Assembly: GCA_004000625.1 (NCBI GenBank)
Contig: SAUS01000015.1
Coordinates: 1 to 43,667 of the forward strand
Source: Candidatus Cibiobacter qucibialis
GTDB lineage: Bacteria > Bacillota > Clostridia > Oscillospirales > Ruminococcaceae
Reading direction: 5' to 3'
Length of the DNA stretch: 43,667 bases
Under the pieces are notes generated by a model, which saw only the letters and a list, made by a program, of their open reading frames with translations, searched no databases and had not been told where the DNA came from. The translations under genes were made by a program, and so were the position numbers. This document shows positions 1-7,160 of the stretch, piece by piece (the first letter of the stretch is position 1; each line of letters opens with the position of its first letter).

Positions 1-103
1 GTACCGCAACCCGACATTATCGAGCATTTTGGCAACGCAGATGCCGTGCCGCAGCCGCCGGAGCGGTGCTTGAGCCGTTAGGCGGGAATTGTGCGGTATT
101 GCC
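1..103 (+). repeat. Partial copy of the MITE-like repeat at the window edge
   Basis: From about position 18 to 103 this matches the right half of the full copies at 14273-14444 and 20386-20557, with about three differences in 85 bases. It ends in the same terminal sequence (AATTGTGCGGTATTGCC, ending at 103). The first 17 or so bases do not match the interior of the other two copies, so this copy has a different centre. Its left end lies outside the window, so its length and target duplication cannot be read. Confidence 0.8.
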
Positions 104-151
104 CTAAACTTTAAGCAGAAAAACACCCCCTGACCTAGAAAGAGGTACCCC

Positions 152-2278
152 ATGGCAGAAATTCGCGTACTGGATAAACATACCGCTGAACTGATCGCCG
201 CAGGCGAGGTGGTGGAGCGGCCTGCTTCGGTTGCAAAGGAACTGCTGGAAAACGCCATCGACGCCGGTGCAACGCAGATCACGCTCTCCATCGTGCGCGG
301 CGGCATTCAACAGCTGCAAATTGCGGATAACGGCAGCGGCATTGAGGCAGAGTATATCGATAAAGCCTTTGTGCGCCACGCAACCAGCAAAATTGCCAGT
401 GCCGAGGATCTGGGCCACATCCACACCCTTGGCTTCCGCGGCGAAGCGCTTGCTTCCATCGCCAGCGTGGCCAGGGTAGAGGTGCTGACCCGCACCGAAG
501 CGGACGAATACGCCTGCTGCTATCGCATTGAGGGCGGCGAGCCCCAGGGCATGGAGCCCGGCGCCCGCCCGCGCGGCACCACCGTAACGGTGAACGATCT
601 GTTCTATAATACGCCCGCCCGCATGAAGTTCCTGAAAAAGGACGTCAGTGAGGGAACTTTTGTGGCGGATATCGTTCTGCATGAAGCGTTGTCCCACCCG
701 GAAATTGCATTCCGCTTTCTGCGGGACGGCAAGCAGCAGTTCATGACCCCCGGTGACGGCCAGCTGCGCAGCGCTGCCTATGCGGTGCTGGGGCGGGAGT
801 TTGCCCGCGACCTGCTGCCGCTGGATGGCGATGGCGGCGTTTATAAAGTGACCGGCCTTGTCACCCCGCCGCGCGCCTGCCGGGCGTCTCGCAGTGCGCA
901 GCATTTTTACGTCAATGGCCGCTATGTCAAAAACCGCACCATGATGGCTGCGCTGGAAAACGCTTACAAGGGTACCCTGATGCAGGGCAAATACCCCGGC
1001 GCCATCCTGCGCGTTGATATGCCGGCGGACCTGGTGGACGTCAACGTACACCCCGCCAAAACCGAGATCCGTTTTGCGCGGGAAAGCGATGTATTCGATG
1101 CGGTCTACCGCACGGTGCGCGCGGCCTTGGCTGCCCCCGGCAGCGGAGAGTGCCGCTTTGATTTGGGCCATGTGGCAAAAGAAAATCCCCAGCCCGCCCC
1201 GCAGCAGACAACGCTGCCCGGCAGTGCTCCGGCACAGTCCAACCCTCAGCGGCCTGCGGTTGCACCGGCCCAGCCGCCGCAGCCGCAAAAGCATTTCAAC
1301 ACCCTTTCCGCGGCAGAGTACCGCGCATTGAATAAGCTCACGGCCCCGGTGCCTGCCCGCACGCTGCCCGGTACCAGCGGAGTGATGGAGCTGAACTCGG
1401 TGCGGGCACCATTTAATGCACCCAGCACCCCGCAGTTTGCCGCCCCCGCGCCGCACACGGCACAGGAGGACCTGCTGGACATTCTGCCCGACCTGCCGGA
1501 ACAGCAGCCCAAGGCAGAACCCGCTGTAACCACAGCCCTCGCGCAGCAGCCTGCCCCGGCCCAGCTGGAAAATATTGAATCACCGGAACTGCCGGAAGAG
1601 GAAAAATCTGCCACCGGCCTGAGCGCACTGCCCATCGCCCACAATGACCCAACTGCCCAGGCGGACATCCCGCCGGAGCAGACGACCTTTGCCCCGGCAC
1701 CCGCCAGCCTGCCGCTGCGCGTGGTGGGGGAGGTATTCAAAACCTACATCATCACCGAGCGCAACAATGAGCTTTGTCTGATTGATAAGCACGCCGCACA
1801 TGAGCGCATCCTGTTTGAGCAGCTCGCCAAGGATTACGGCAGCGTGCCGTCTCAGATGCTGCTTGTCCCCGTGCAGGTCAACCTTTCCGCCGAGGAAAAG
1901 CAGGCCCTGCTGGCCCACCAGGAACTTTTGCAGAACAGCGGTGTGGAAGTGGATGATTACGGCGGCTTTACCGTTGTGGTGCGTGCCGTTCCCGCGGATG
2001 TGCCGGTGGACGATGTGGGGGATATGGTGCTGGAACTGGCCGACCATTTGCTGAACGGCGGCCGCGATGCCCTGCGGGAGAAAACCGAGTGGGTACTGCA
2101 TTCCATTGCCTGCCGCGCCGCCATTAAAGCGGGGGACAGGACCACCACCGATGAAATGCTGGCCCTGGCCCAGAAAATTATGGACGGCAGTGTGCCGCCG
2201 TTTTGTCCCCATGGCCGCCCCTGCGTGCTGAAGCTGACCCGGAAGGAGCTGGAAAAACAGTTTGGACGCCTTGTATAA
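152..2278 (+). CDS. mutL: DNA mismatch repair endonuclease MutL
   Basis: MutL couples mismatch recognition by MutS to strand incision and excision. The 708-residue protein has the N-terminal GHKL ATPase (ENAIDAGAT and DNGSGI within the first 70 residues, GFRGEAL near 90, then the PMS2/MutL S5-like domain ending in VNVHPAKTEIRF). A long Pro/Ala/Gln-rich linker (about 335-525) leads to the C-terminal dimerisation/endonuclease domain. The metal-binding motif DxHAxxExxxxE is present as DKHAAHERILFE at 545-556 with Lys for the usual Gln. The CPHGRP motif (685-690) and a terminal FGR are also there, so this is a nicking-type MutL. ATG at 152 follows AGAGGT. The stop overlaps miaA. mutS is not visible; it would lie upstream. 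Confidence 0.97.
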   Translation: MAEIRVLDKHTAELIAAGEVVERPASVAKELLENAIDAGATQITLSIVRGGIQQLQIADNGSGIEAEYIDKAFVRHATSKIASAEDLGHIHTLGFRGEALASIASVARVEVLTRTEADEYACCYRIEGGEPQGMEPGARPRGTTVTVNDLFYNTPARMKFLKKDVSEGTFVADIVLHEALSHPEIAFRFLRDGKQQFMTPGDGQLRSAAYAVLGREFARDLLPLDGDGGVYKVTGLVTPPRACRASRSAQHFYVNGRYVKNRTMMAALENAYKGTLMQGKYPGAILRVDMPADLVDVNVHPAKTEIRFARESDVFDAVYRTVRAALAAPGSGECRFDLGHVAKENPQPAPQQTTLPGSAPAQSNPQRPAVAPAQPPQPQKHFNTLSAAEYRALNKLTAPVPARTLPGTSGVMELNSVRAPFNAPSTPQFAAPAPHTAQEDLLDILPDLPEQQPKAEPAVTTALAQQPAPAQLENIESPELPEEEKSATGLSALPIAHNDPTAQADIPPEQTTFAPAPASLPLRVVGEVFKTYIITERNNELCLIDKHAAHERILFEQLAKDYGSVPSQMLLVPVQVNLSAEEKQALLAHQELLQNSGVEVDDYGGFTVVVRAVPADVPVDDVGDMVLELADHLLNGGRDALREKTEWVLHSIACRAAIKAGDRTTTDEMLALAQKIMDGSVPPFCPHGRPCVLKLTRKELEKQFGRLV

Positions 2279-3221
2279 TGCCGCCAAGCCCCGCGTGGTT
2301 GCCATTGGCGGACCGACGGCAACTGGTAAAACCGCACTCTCGGTCGCCTTGGCCAAACGCTTTGGCGGCGAGATCATCAGTGCGGATTCCATGCAGATCT
2401 ATCAGGGGCTGGATGTTGGCACTGCCAAAGTGACCCCGGAAGAAATGCAGGGGGTGCCGCACCATCTTGTCGGTTTCCTTGCGCCGGAACAGGCGTTCAG
2501 CGTGGCGGATTTTACCACCCTTGCGGGGAAAACCATCACCCAGCTGACGGCACAGGGCAAGCTGCCGCTGGTTGTGGGCGGCACAGGGCTGTACATTACC
2601 AGCCTGCTCAACGGCATTGGCTTTACGCCGGAAAAAGTGGATCCCGCCATCCGGCAGGAGCTGCAAGCCCGCCTGCAGGCGGAAGGCTCCCAGGCGCTCT
2701 ATGCAGAACTTGCCGCGGTGGACCCGGGCTATGCCGCCAAAGTGCATCCCAACAACACCCCTCGGGTCATCCGTGCTTTGGAACTGTACCGTGCCACCGG
2801 CCGCAAGATGAGCGCTGAGCGTGAGGCCGCCCGTCCGGCGGAAAAACCTTACCGTTCACTCTGTCTCTGCCTGACCTGCCGCGACCGCACCCTTCTTTAC
2901 CAGCGGATTGATACCCGCTGTGACCGTATGATGCAAAGCGACATTCTGGAAGAGGCCAAACTGGTGTATGACCACCGCGATACCTACCGCACCGCGGCGC
3001 AGGCCATCGGCTACAAAGAGTTCTTCCCGTATTTTGAGGGAACAGCAGACCTGGAAAGCTGCCTTGCGCACCTCAAGCAGGCTTCCCGCAATTATGCCAA
3101 GCGTCAGCTGACCTGGTTCCGCCGCCAGACGGACGCTGTGTGGCTTTACCTGGAAGACGGAAACCTGGAACAGCAGGCGGCAGAACAGACCGAAGCGTTC
3201 CTGGCGGAAAACAACGCTTGA
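2262..3221 (+). CDS. miaA: tRNA dimethylallyltransferase MiaA
   Basis: MiaA transfers the dimethylallyl group of DMAPP to N6 of A37 in tRNAs that read UNN codons. The 319-residue protein has the P-loop GPTATGKT (17-24), the substrate motif DSMQIY (42-47), GGTGLYI and NNTPRVIRALEL, all standard for the family. There is no ATG before the P-loop. The start is TTG at 2262 (AAGGAG at 2243-2248 upstream, spacing 13) or TTG at 2271. The first overlaps the end of mutL by 17 bases, so the pair is probably translationally coupled. mutL-miaA adjacency is common in Firmicutes. Confidence 0.96.
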   Translation: MDALYNAAKPRVVAIGGPTATGKTALSVALAKRFGGEIISADSMQIYQGLDVGTAKVTPEEMQGVPHHLVGFLAPEQAFSVADFTTLAGKTITQLTAQGKLPLVVGGTGLYITSLLNGIGFTPEKVDPAIRQELQARLQAEGSQALYAELAAVDPGYAAKVHPNNTPRVIRALELYRATGRKMSAEREAARPAEKPYRSLCLCLTCRDRTLLYQRIDTRCDRMMQSDILEEAKLVYDHRDTYRTAAQAIGYKEFFPYFEGTADLESCLAHLKQASRNYAKRQLTWFRRQTDAVWLYLEDGNLEQQAAEQTEAFLAENNA

Positions 3222-3246
3222 AATGCAGTAACAATATCGCTATATA
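3218..3246 (+). promoter_or_regulatory. Candidate sigma-A promoter for the HlyD-like gene
   Basis: TTGAAA (3218-3223, overlapping the miaA stop codon) is followed after 17 bases by TATATA (3241-3246). A start near 3253 would give a leader of about 25 bases carrying the G-rich ribosome binding site at 3261-3271. This is inferred from sequence only. Confidence 0.4.
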
Positions 3247-3277
3247 TAAAGGATAAAACCAAGGGGGGGGATACCCA

Positions 3278-4513
3278 ATGCATGAACAGAATGAAAGCCA
3301 GCCCAAAGCATTCATAAAAATTCTTTTTGCCCTGTTTACGGCGCTGCTGGTTGTGGTGCTTGGGTATCTCTGTATCCAGATTTACACGATCTTCCACCGA
3401 ACTTACAAAACCGAAACCGCCATTGCCTACACCATGTCGGATAACATCACGCTGAAAGGCGTGGCAGTGTTCCAGGCAGTGGATGTGCCTGGCAGCGGCA
3501 ACCTGGGATATGTGGTGCAGGATGGTGAGCGCGTCAGCGCGGGCACCATTCTGGCGGAACAGTATACGGATGATTCCCAGGGAGCAATGCGGGAACGGCT
3601 GGACCGGTTGGATCGTGCGATTTTGCTGCTGACAAAGTCGGAAAATTCCTCCGGCAGCGATCTTTCGGTTCTGACCACCCAGACGCGCACGGCGCTGTAT
3701 AACCTGCTGGACCAGATCGACACAGCATCTTACGGCGCAATTCAGGATGCTGCGGAAGATTTTTTGCTGGCGCAAAATAAACTGCAGATCAGCACCGGCC
3801 AGGCGGCGGGCTTTGGCGAGGTGCTGGCCAGCCTGCAGGCCGAGCGGGACGGCATTGCTGCCCAGCTGAACGGCCTGCAGACGATCGAAGCGGATACCAA
3901 CGGGTATTTTGTCTCATCCGAAAGCGCCGCCCCGGTGGTGCGGGATCCCACGGAGCTGGATGCCATGAGCCCGGCTGATCTGCAAAAGATGATCAACGCA
4001 GGGGAGACTCCGTCCAATGCCGACCTTGCCGGGCATATTGTAACCGGGTTTTCCTGGCGGTTTTATGCCGTGTGTTCGGCAGACCTTGCCGGGCGGTTGA
4101 ACGGCCTGTCCCGCGTGAGCATCAGCGTTCCGGGCAAACAGGAAGAGCCTTTGGCTGCCACCGTGGTGGATGTGACCACCGACGAAGAAACCGGCCTTGC
4201 CAAAGTGGCGCTGGAATGCCGCAGCATCAATGCTCAGGTGCTCTGCCTGAATTATGAGGAAGCCGAAATCAGCCTGCACACCTACCAGGGCATCCGCATT
4301 GACCGCAGGGCCCTGCATATCGTGAACGGCCAGCGCGGCGTATATGTCAAATACGGCGATTTGCAGCGCTTCCGCCGCATTACCATTTTATATGAGGACG
4401 ATACCTACATCCTTGTACCGGAAGGCGGCAAAGTGGGGGAGGATAACGAGCTGCGCCTGTACGATGAGGTGATCGTGGAAGGCAGCAACCTGCAGGACGG
4501 CAAGCTGCTGTAA
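3278..4513 (+). CDS. HlyD-like membrane-anchored adaptor protein
   Basis: A 411-residue protein with a short cytoplasmic N-terminus, one membrane segment (about 14-37) and an extracellular remainder. The lipoyl/barrel-sandwich region typical of HlyD-type adaptors lies just after the membrane (GVAVFQAV, GYVVQDGERVSAGTILAEQY). Helical segments follow (about 100-200), then a beta-rich C-terminal part. Proteins of this type usually sit immediately before ylmE/sepF in Clostridia, in an uncharacterised division-associated position with no export ABC transporter beside them, as here. ATG at 3278 follows a run of nine Gs. A role in envelope or division biology is inferred from position; the exact function is unknown. 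Confidence 0.75.
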   Translation: MHEQNESQPKAFIKILFALFTALLVVVLGYLCIQIYTIFHRTYKTETAIAYTMSDNITLKGVAVFQAVDVPGSGNLGYVVQDGERVSAGTILAEQYTDDSQGAMRERLDRLDRAILLLTKSENSSGSDLSVLTTQTRTALYNLLDQIDTASYGAIQDAAEDFLLAQNKLQISTGQAAGFGEVLASLQAERDGIAAQLNGLQTIEADTNGYFVSSESAAPVVRDPTELDAMSPADLQKMINAGETPSNADLAGHIVTGFSWRFYAVCSADLAGRLNGLSRVSISVPGKQEEPLAATVVDVTTDEETGLAKVALECRSINAQVLCLNYEEAEISLHTYQGIRIDRRALHIVNGQRGVYVKYGDLQRFRRITILYEDDTYILVPEGGKVGEDNELRLYDEVIVEGSNLQDGKLL

Positions 4514-4557
4514 GGACAGAAAACGGGCGTTTTGCCCCACATTCTGTTATATTTGTA

Positions 4558-4586
4558 TTGACAACGAAGCAAAAATGGAAGATAAT
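4558..4586 (+). promoter_or_regulatory. Strong sigma-A promoter upstream of sepF
   Basis: A consensus TTGACA (4558-4563), a 17-base spacer and GATAAT (4581-4586). This is one of the best-matched promoters in the window. Initiation would fall near 4593, only about 14 bases before the hairpin of the terminator at 4607-4629. Confidence 0.7.
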
Positions 4587-4606
4587 AAATACTGTATAGT
4601 TGTGAC

Positions 4607-4629
4607 AAAAGCCAATCGGGGCTTTTTTT
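4607..4629 (+). terminator. Intrinsic terminator or attenuator before sepF
   Basis: AAAAGCC (4607-4613) pairs with GGCTTTT (4620-4626) around a six-base loop, and the T run extends to 4629. It can end transcripts from the HlyD-like gene. Because it lies just after the promoter at 4558-4586 it could also act as an attenuator for sepF. An outer pairing of TAGTTGT (4597-4603) with ACAACTA (4641-4647) encloses it. Confidence 0.7.
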
Positions 4630-4670
4630 GTGCAATTTATACAACTAAGCAAACGTAAGGAGTAACTGCC

Positions 4671-5144
4671 ATGTCCATGATAGACGGTTTGAGAAACGTC
4701 CTCGGAATCAACCAGGATCCCGAAGCAGATTCCTATGTGGATGATAACGAAGAGGATGATATCTTTCCTGGCGGTGGTCAGGGCGGTTCGCCAGCCCCGG
4801 AAGAAGCCTACCCCACGCAGGAAACTGCTAAGCAGCACAGCAACAAGGTGGTCAACATCAACGCTACCACCCAGCTGCAGGTTGTACTGGTCAAGCCGGA
4901 ACGTTTTGACGATGCTGCTGCCATTGCAGACCAGCTGAACGCAAAGCGCACCGTTGTGCTGAACCTTGAATCCACCAACAAAGAAGTCTCCCGCCGTTTG
5001 ATCGACTTTTTGTCCGGCGTGGCTTACGCCAATAACGGCCAGATCAAGCGTGTAGCAACCAGTACATTCATCATTACCCCGTATAACGTTGATATTATGG
5101 GCGACCTGCTGGACGAGCTGGAGAACAATGGCGTCTTCTTCTGA
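4671..5144 (+). CDS. sepF: Cell division protein SepF
   Basis: SepF polymerises, binds the FtsZ C-terminal peptide and tethers the Z-ring to the membrane. This 157-residue version has an N-terminal helix (SMIDGLRNVLG) suited to membrane contact, an acidic Gly/Pro linker (about 20-60) and the compact C-terminal domain (about 60-157) with the conserved KRTVVLNLE and SRRLIDFLSG segments. AAGGAG (4657-4662) sits eight bases before ATG 4671; ATG 4677 is a less likely start. The neighbours ylmH and divIVA confirm the division cluster, but ylmE and ylmG, which flank sepF in many Firmicutes, are absent. Confidence 0.97.
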   Translation: MSMIDGLRNVLGINQDPEADSYVDDNEEDDIFPGGGQGGSPAPEEAYPTQETAKQHSNKVVNINATTQLQVVLVKPERFDDAAAIADQLNAKRTVVLNLESTNKEVSRRLIDFLSGVAYANNGQIKRVATSTFIITPYNVDIMGDLLDELENNGVFF

Positions 5145-5934
5145 TACAAGGACCCGCGGCTTTGTGCCGCCGCAGAACGAGGATGAACACTTTTTGATGC
5201 GCCGGGTGGAAGAACTCTGCCGTACCGCCATGCAGCGTGGCATCCCGCGGGCAACGGGCTTCCTTTCGGACCGCGAACAGGCCCTTGCGCAGGCCGCGCT
5301 CAACCGTGAGGGCTGCGATTTTGCCCGCTTTCAGGGCGGCTGGCCGGATGCGGAACGCAAAGTGCTCTGCATTGAACCACCGGATTCCTGGCCGGAAGAG
5401 CCAGTTGCGGTGCTGCATTTCACAGCGCCGCAGCAGGGCGGCAGCGCCGTGCCGGGCCACCGTGACTATCTGGGGGCAATCCTGGGTCTTGGCCTGGATC
5501 GTGCCTGTTTGGGGGATATCCTGCCGGATCCGGCCGATGCCCGCAGTGTGTATGCCTTTGTGCTGGAAGATAAGGCGGATTTTATTGCTTCCAACCTGAC
5601 GGAAGCTGGCCGCAGCCCGGTGCATGTCGAGCGTTGCAATGCCGTGCCGGAAGAAATCCTGCGCGGGCCGGAACGCCAGACGCAGGATGCAACGGTGTCA
5701 TCTTTGCGGGCAGATACCGTATTGGCAGCCATGATGCGCATCTCCCGCTCCATTGCGGCGCAGGCAATCCAAAGCGGCAGGGTGGAAGTGAACCACGTTC
5801 CGCTGCGCACCGCCCATGAGGATGTGTTTGAAGGCGATATCTTCACCGTGCGGGGCGTTGGGCGCTACCGTCTGGTGGCAATCGGCGACAAAAGCCGCAA
5901 GGACCGCATCTTTATCACGTTTTATCAGTATTGA
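5128..5934 (+). CDS. ylmH: YlmH-family S4-domain RNA-binding protein
   Basis: A 268-residue protein of the YlmH family. The N-terminal two thirds form the conserved YlmH domain, and the C-terminal part is an S4 RNA-binding fold (about 195-268: RISRSIAAQAIQSGRVEVNH, then EGDIFTVRGVGRYRL). YlmH is genetically linked to division genes and has been reported to act on stalled large ribosomal subunits in Bacillus. The ATG at 5128 overlaps the end of sepF by 17 bases and gives the usual family length; an upstream in-frame ATG at 5089 would overlap much more and is unlikely. Confidence 0.93.
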   Translation: MASSSDTRTRGFVPPQNEDEHFLMRRVEELCRTAMQRGIPRATGFLSDREQALAQAALNREGCDFARFQGGWPDAERKVLCIEPPDSWPEEPVAVLHFTAPQQGGSAVPGHRDYLGAILGLGLDRACLGDILPDPADARSVYAFVLEDKADFIASNLTEAGRSPVHVERCNAVPEEILRGPERQTQDATVSSLRADTVLAAMMRISRSIAAQAIQSGRVEVNHVPLRTAHEDVFEGDIFTVRGVGRYRLVAIGDKSRKDRIFITFYQY

Positions 5935-5962
5935 ACATAAAACCTGAATGTGAAACCCATGG

Positions 5963-6030
5963 GCCGGGGCAGCCCGGCAGCCGTGCCGAACGGTAAAATT
6001 TCGGATACCATTCCGGGTGTGTGCCACCCG
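5963..6030 (+). other. Hairpins in the ylmH-divIVA gap
   Basis: GCCGGG (5963-5968) pairs with CCCGGC (5973-5978) around a GCAG tetraloop, and CGGGTG (6014-6019) pairs with CACCCG (6025-6030) just before the divIVA ribosome binding site. There is no T run, so these are not intrinsic terminators. They may be RNA-processing or translation-tuning elements. Confidence 0.4.
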
Positions 6031-6047
6031 AAACAGGAGGAATTTGG

Positions 6048-7016
6048 ATGATTGCTTCGGATGATGTGCGCCGCGTGACCTTTGACCGTGCCATGCGCGG
6101 TTATCGTTGTGAGGACGTAGACGATTACCTCAGACAGGTTGCGGACGGCATCGACAGCCTGGCCGCAGAAAATGATGACCTGCAGAAAAAGCTGGTCATA
6201 CTGGCCCAGCGCATTGACCAGTACCGTGCCGACGAAGATACCCTGAGCACAACCATGATCAATGCCCAGCGCCTTGGCGAGAACGTCATCAAGGAAGCCA
6301 AGCAGAAAGCTGCCGAGATCATTCGTGCCGCCAACATTAAGGCGGAGGATCGTGAACAGCGCGCCCGCGATGAGGTGGAGCTGGCCCAGCAGGAGCTTGT
6401 GACAATAAAGCAGGAAGCGGATGCGTTCAAAAAGCGCCTGATGGATCTGTACCGCCAGCACATCGAAATGATTGCCAAAATTCCGGAGTATCACCCCAAC
6501 CGTGCAGAACAGCAGGCCGCGCAGCCGCAGCCGGAACCGCAGGAAGCCCCGCAGCAGCCTGCACCCCAGCCGGTAGAACAGCCTGCCCCGGCTCCGCAGC
6601 CGGAACCGGAACCCAACCAGCCAATCCCGGAGAATGTCCCGGCTCCGCAGCCCGCAGCCCCGGAGGAAAGCTATCCGGCATATGAGGAACCGGAATATTA
6701 CGAGGCTGAGCCGGAAGAACCCGCCCAGCCCGAAGAGCCGGAACCGGCTCCGGCACCTGTCCAGTCGCTGGACGAGGAAAAGATCGATACGGTAGAATTT
6801 GCCTTTGCCCCCAAAACAAAGCCAATCCTGCCGGACGATGATATGCCATCCGTTGCCGGGCTTTACGGCGGGGATATGCCGGAAAAGCCCGCCAAGAAAT
6901 CCGGCTCCCGCAGCCGCGGCGCTTCGGCCCGCAGCACGGGCAAAAATGCCCGCAAAACCAAGAGCCCTGCCAAAGCGGAGCTTGACGCATTTGATGACAT
7001 TGATTATGATGTTTGA
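6048..7016 (+). CDS. divIVA: DivIVA-family protein
   Basis: DivIVA-type coiled coils recognise negatively curved membrane at poles and septa and recruit partners. The 322-residue protein starts with the conserved lipid-binding region (VRRVTFDRAMRGYRCEDVDDYL, residues 6-27) and continues as a coiled coil to about 145 (AAENDDLQKKL, KQEADAFKKRL). A Pro/Glu/Gln-rich low-complexity region follows (about 150-235), then a basic Ser/Lys/Arg-rich tail. The tail makes it much longer than the 160-residue Bacillus protein. AGGAGG (6035-6040) is seven bases from ATG 6048, so an upstream in-frame ATG at 6021 is rejected. Confidence 0.93.
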   Translation: MIASDDVRRVTFDRAMRGYRCEDVDDYLRQVADGIDSLAAENDDLQKKLVILAQRIDQYRADEDTLSTTMINAQRLGENVIKEAKQKAAEIIRAANIKAEDREQRARDEVELAQQELVTIKQEADAFKKRLMDLYRQHIEMIAKIPEYHPNRAEQQAAQPQPEPQEAPQQPAPQPVEQPAPAPQPEPEPNQPIPENVPAPQPAAPEESYPAYEEPEYYEAEPEEPAQPEEPEPAPAPVQSLDEEKIDTVEFAFAPKTKPILPDDDMPSVAGLYGGDMPEKPAKKSGSRSRGASARSTGKNARKTKSPAKAELDAFDDIDYDV

Positions 7017-7092
7017 GGTGCCGCTTTTGTGCGTGCGCGTACCCCAAGCATTTTAAGACCTGCCTGAATGGTGCAGAACTGCCGGGGCAACC

Positions 7093-7134
7093 TGGTATAC
7101 TGCGCTTTGGACAAGCCGCCATATCAGCTATATT
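7093..7134 (+). promoter_or_regulatory. Candidate promoter(s) for ileS
   Basis: Two possibilities overlap: an extended -10, TGGTATACT (7093-7101), with a poor -35; and TGGACA (7108-7113) with TATATT (7129-7134) at a 15-base spacing. No T-box sequence (AGGGTGG...ACCGCG) occurs in the 130 bases before ileS, so tRNA-sensing control is not evident. Confidence 0.35.
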
Positions 7135-7160
7135 AAGGAAATAGAGGAGAGTTGGAAACT

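Noticed and set aside
104..1456. A 450-codon open frame antisense to mutL
   Set aside because: It lies wholly opposite the conserved ATPase domain and linker of MutL and shows no recognisable protein features.
7017..7150. A T-box leader before ileS
   Set aside because: Only about 130 bases are available and no AGGGTGG...ACCGCG sequence or terminator/antiterminator pair is seen.
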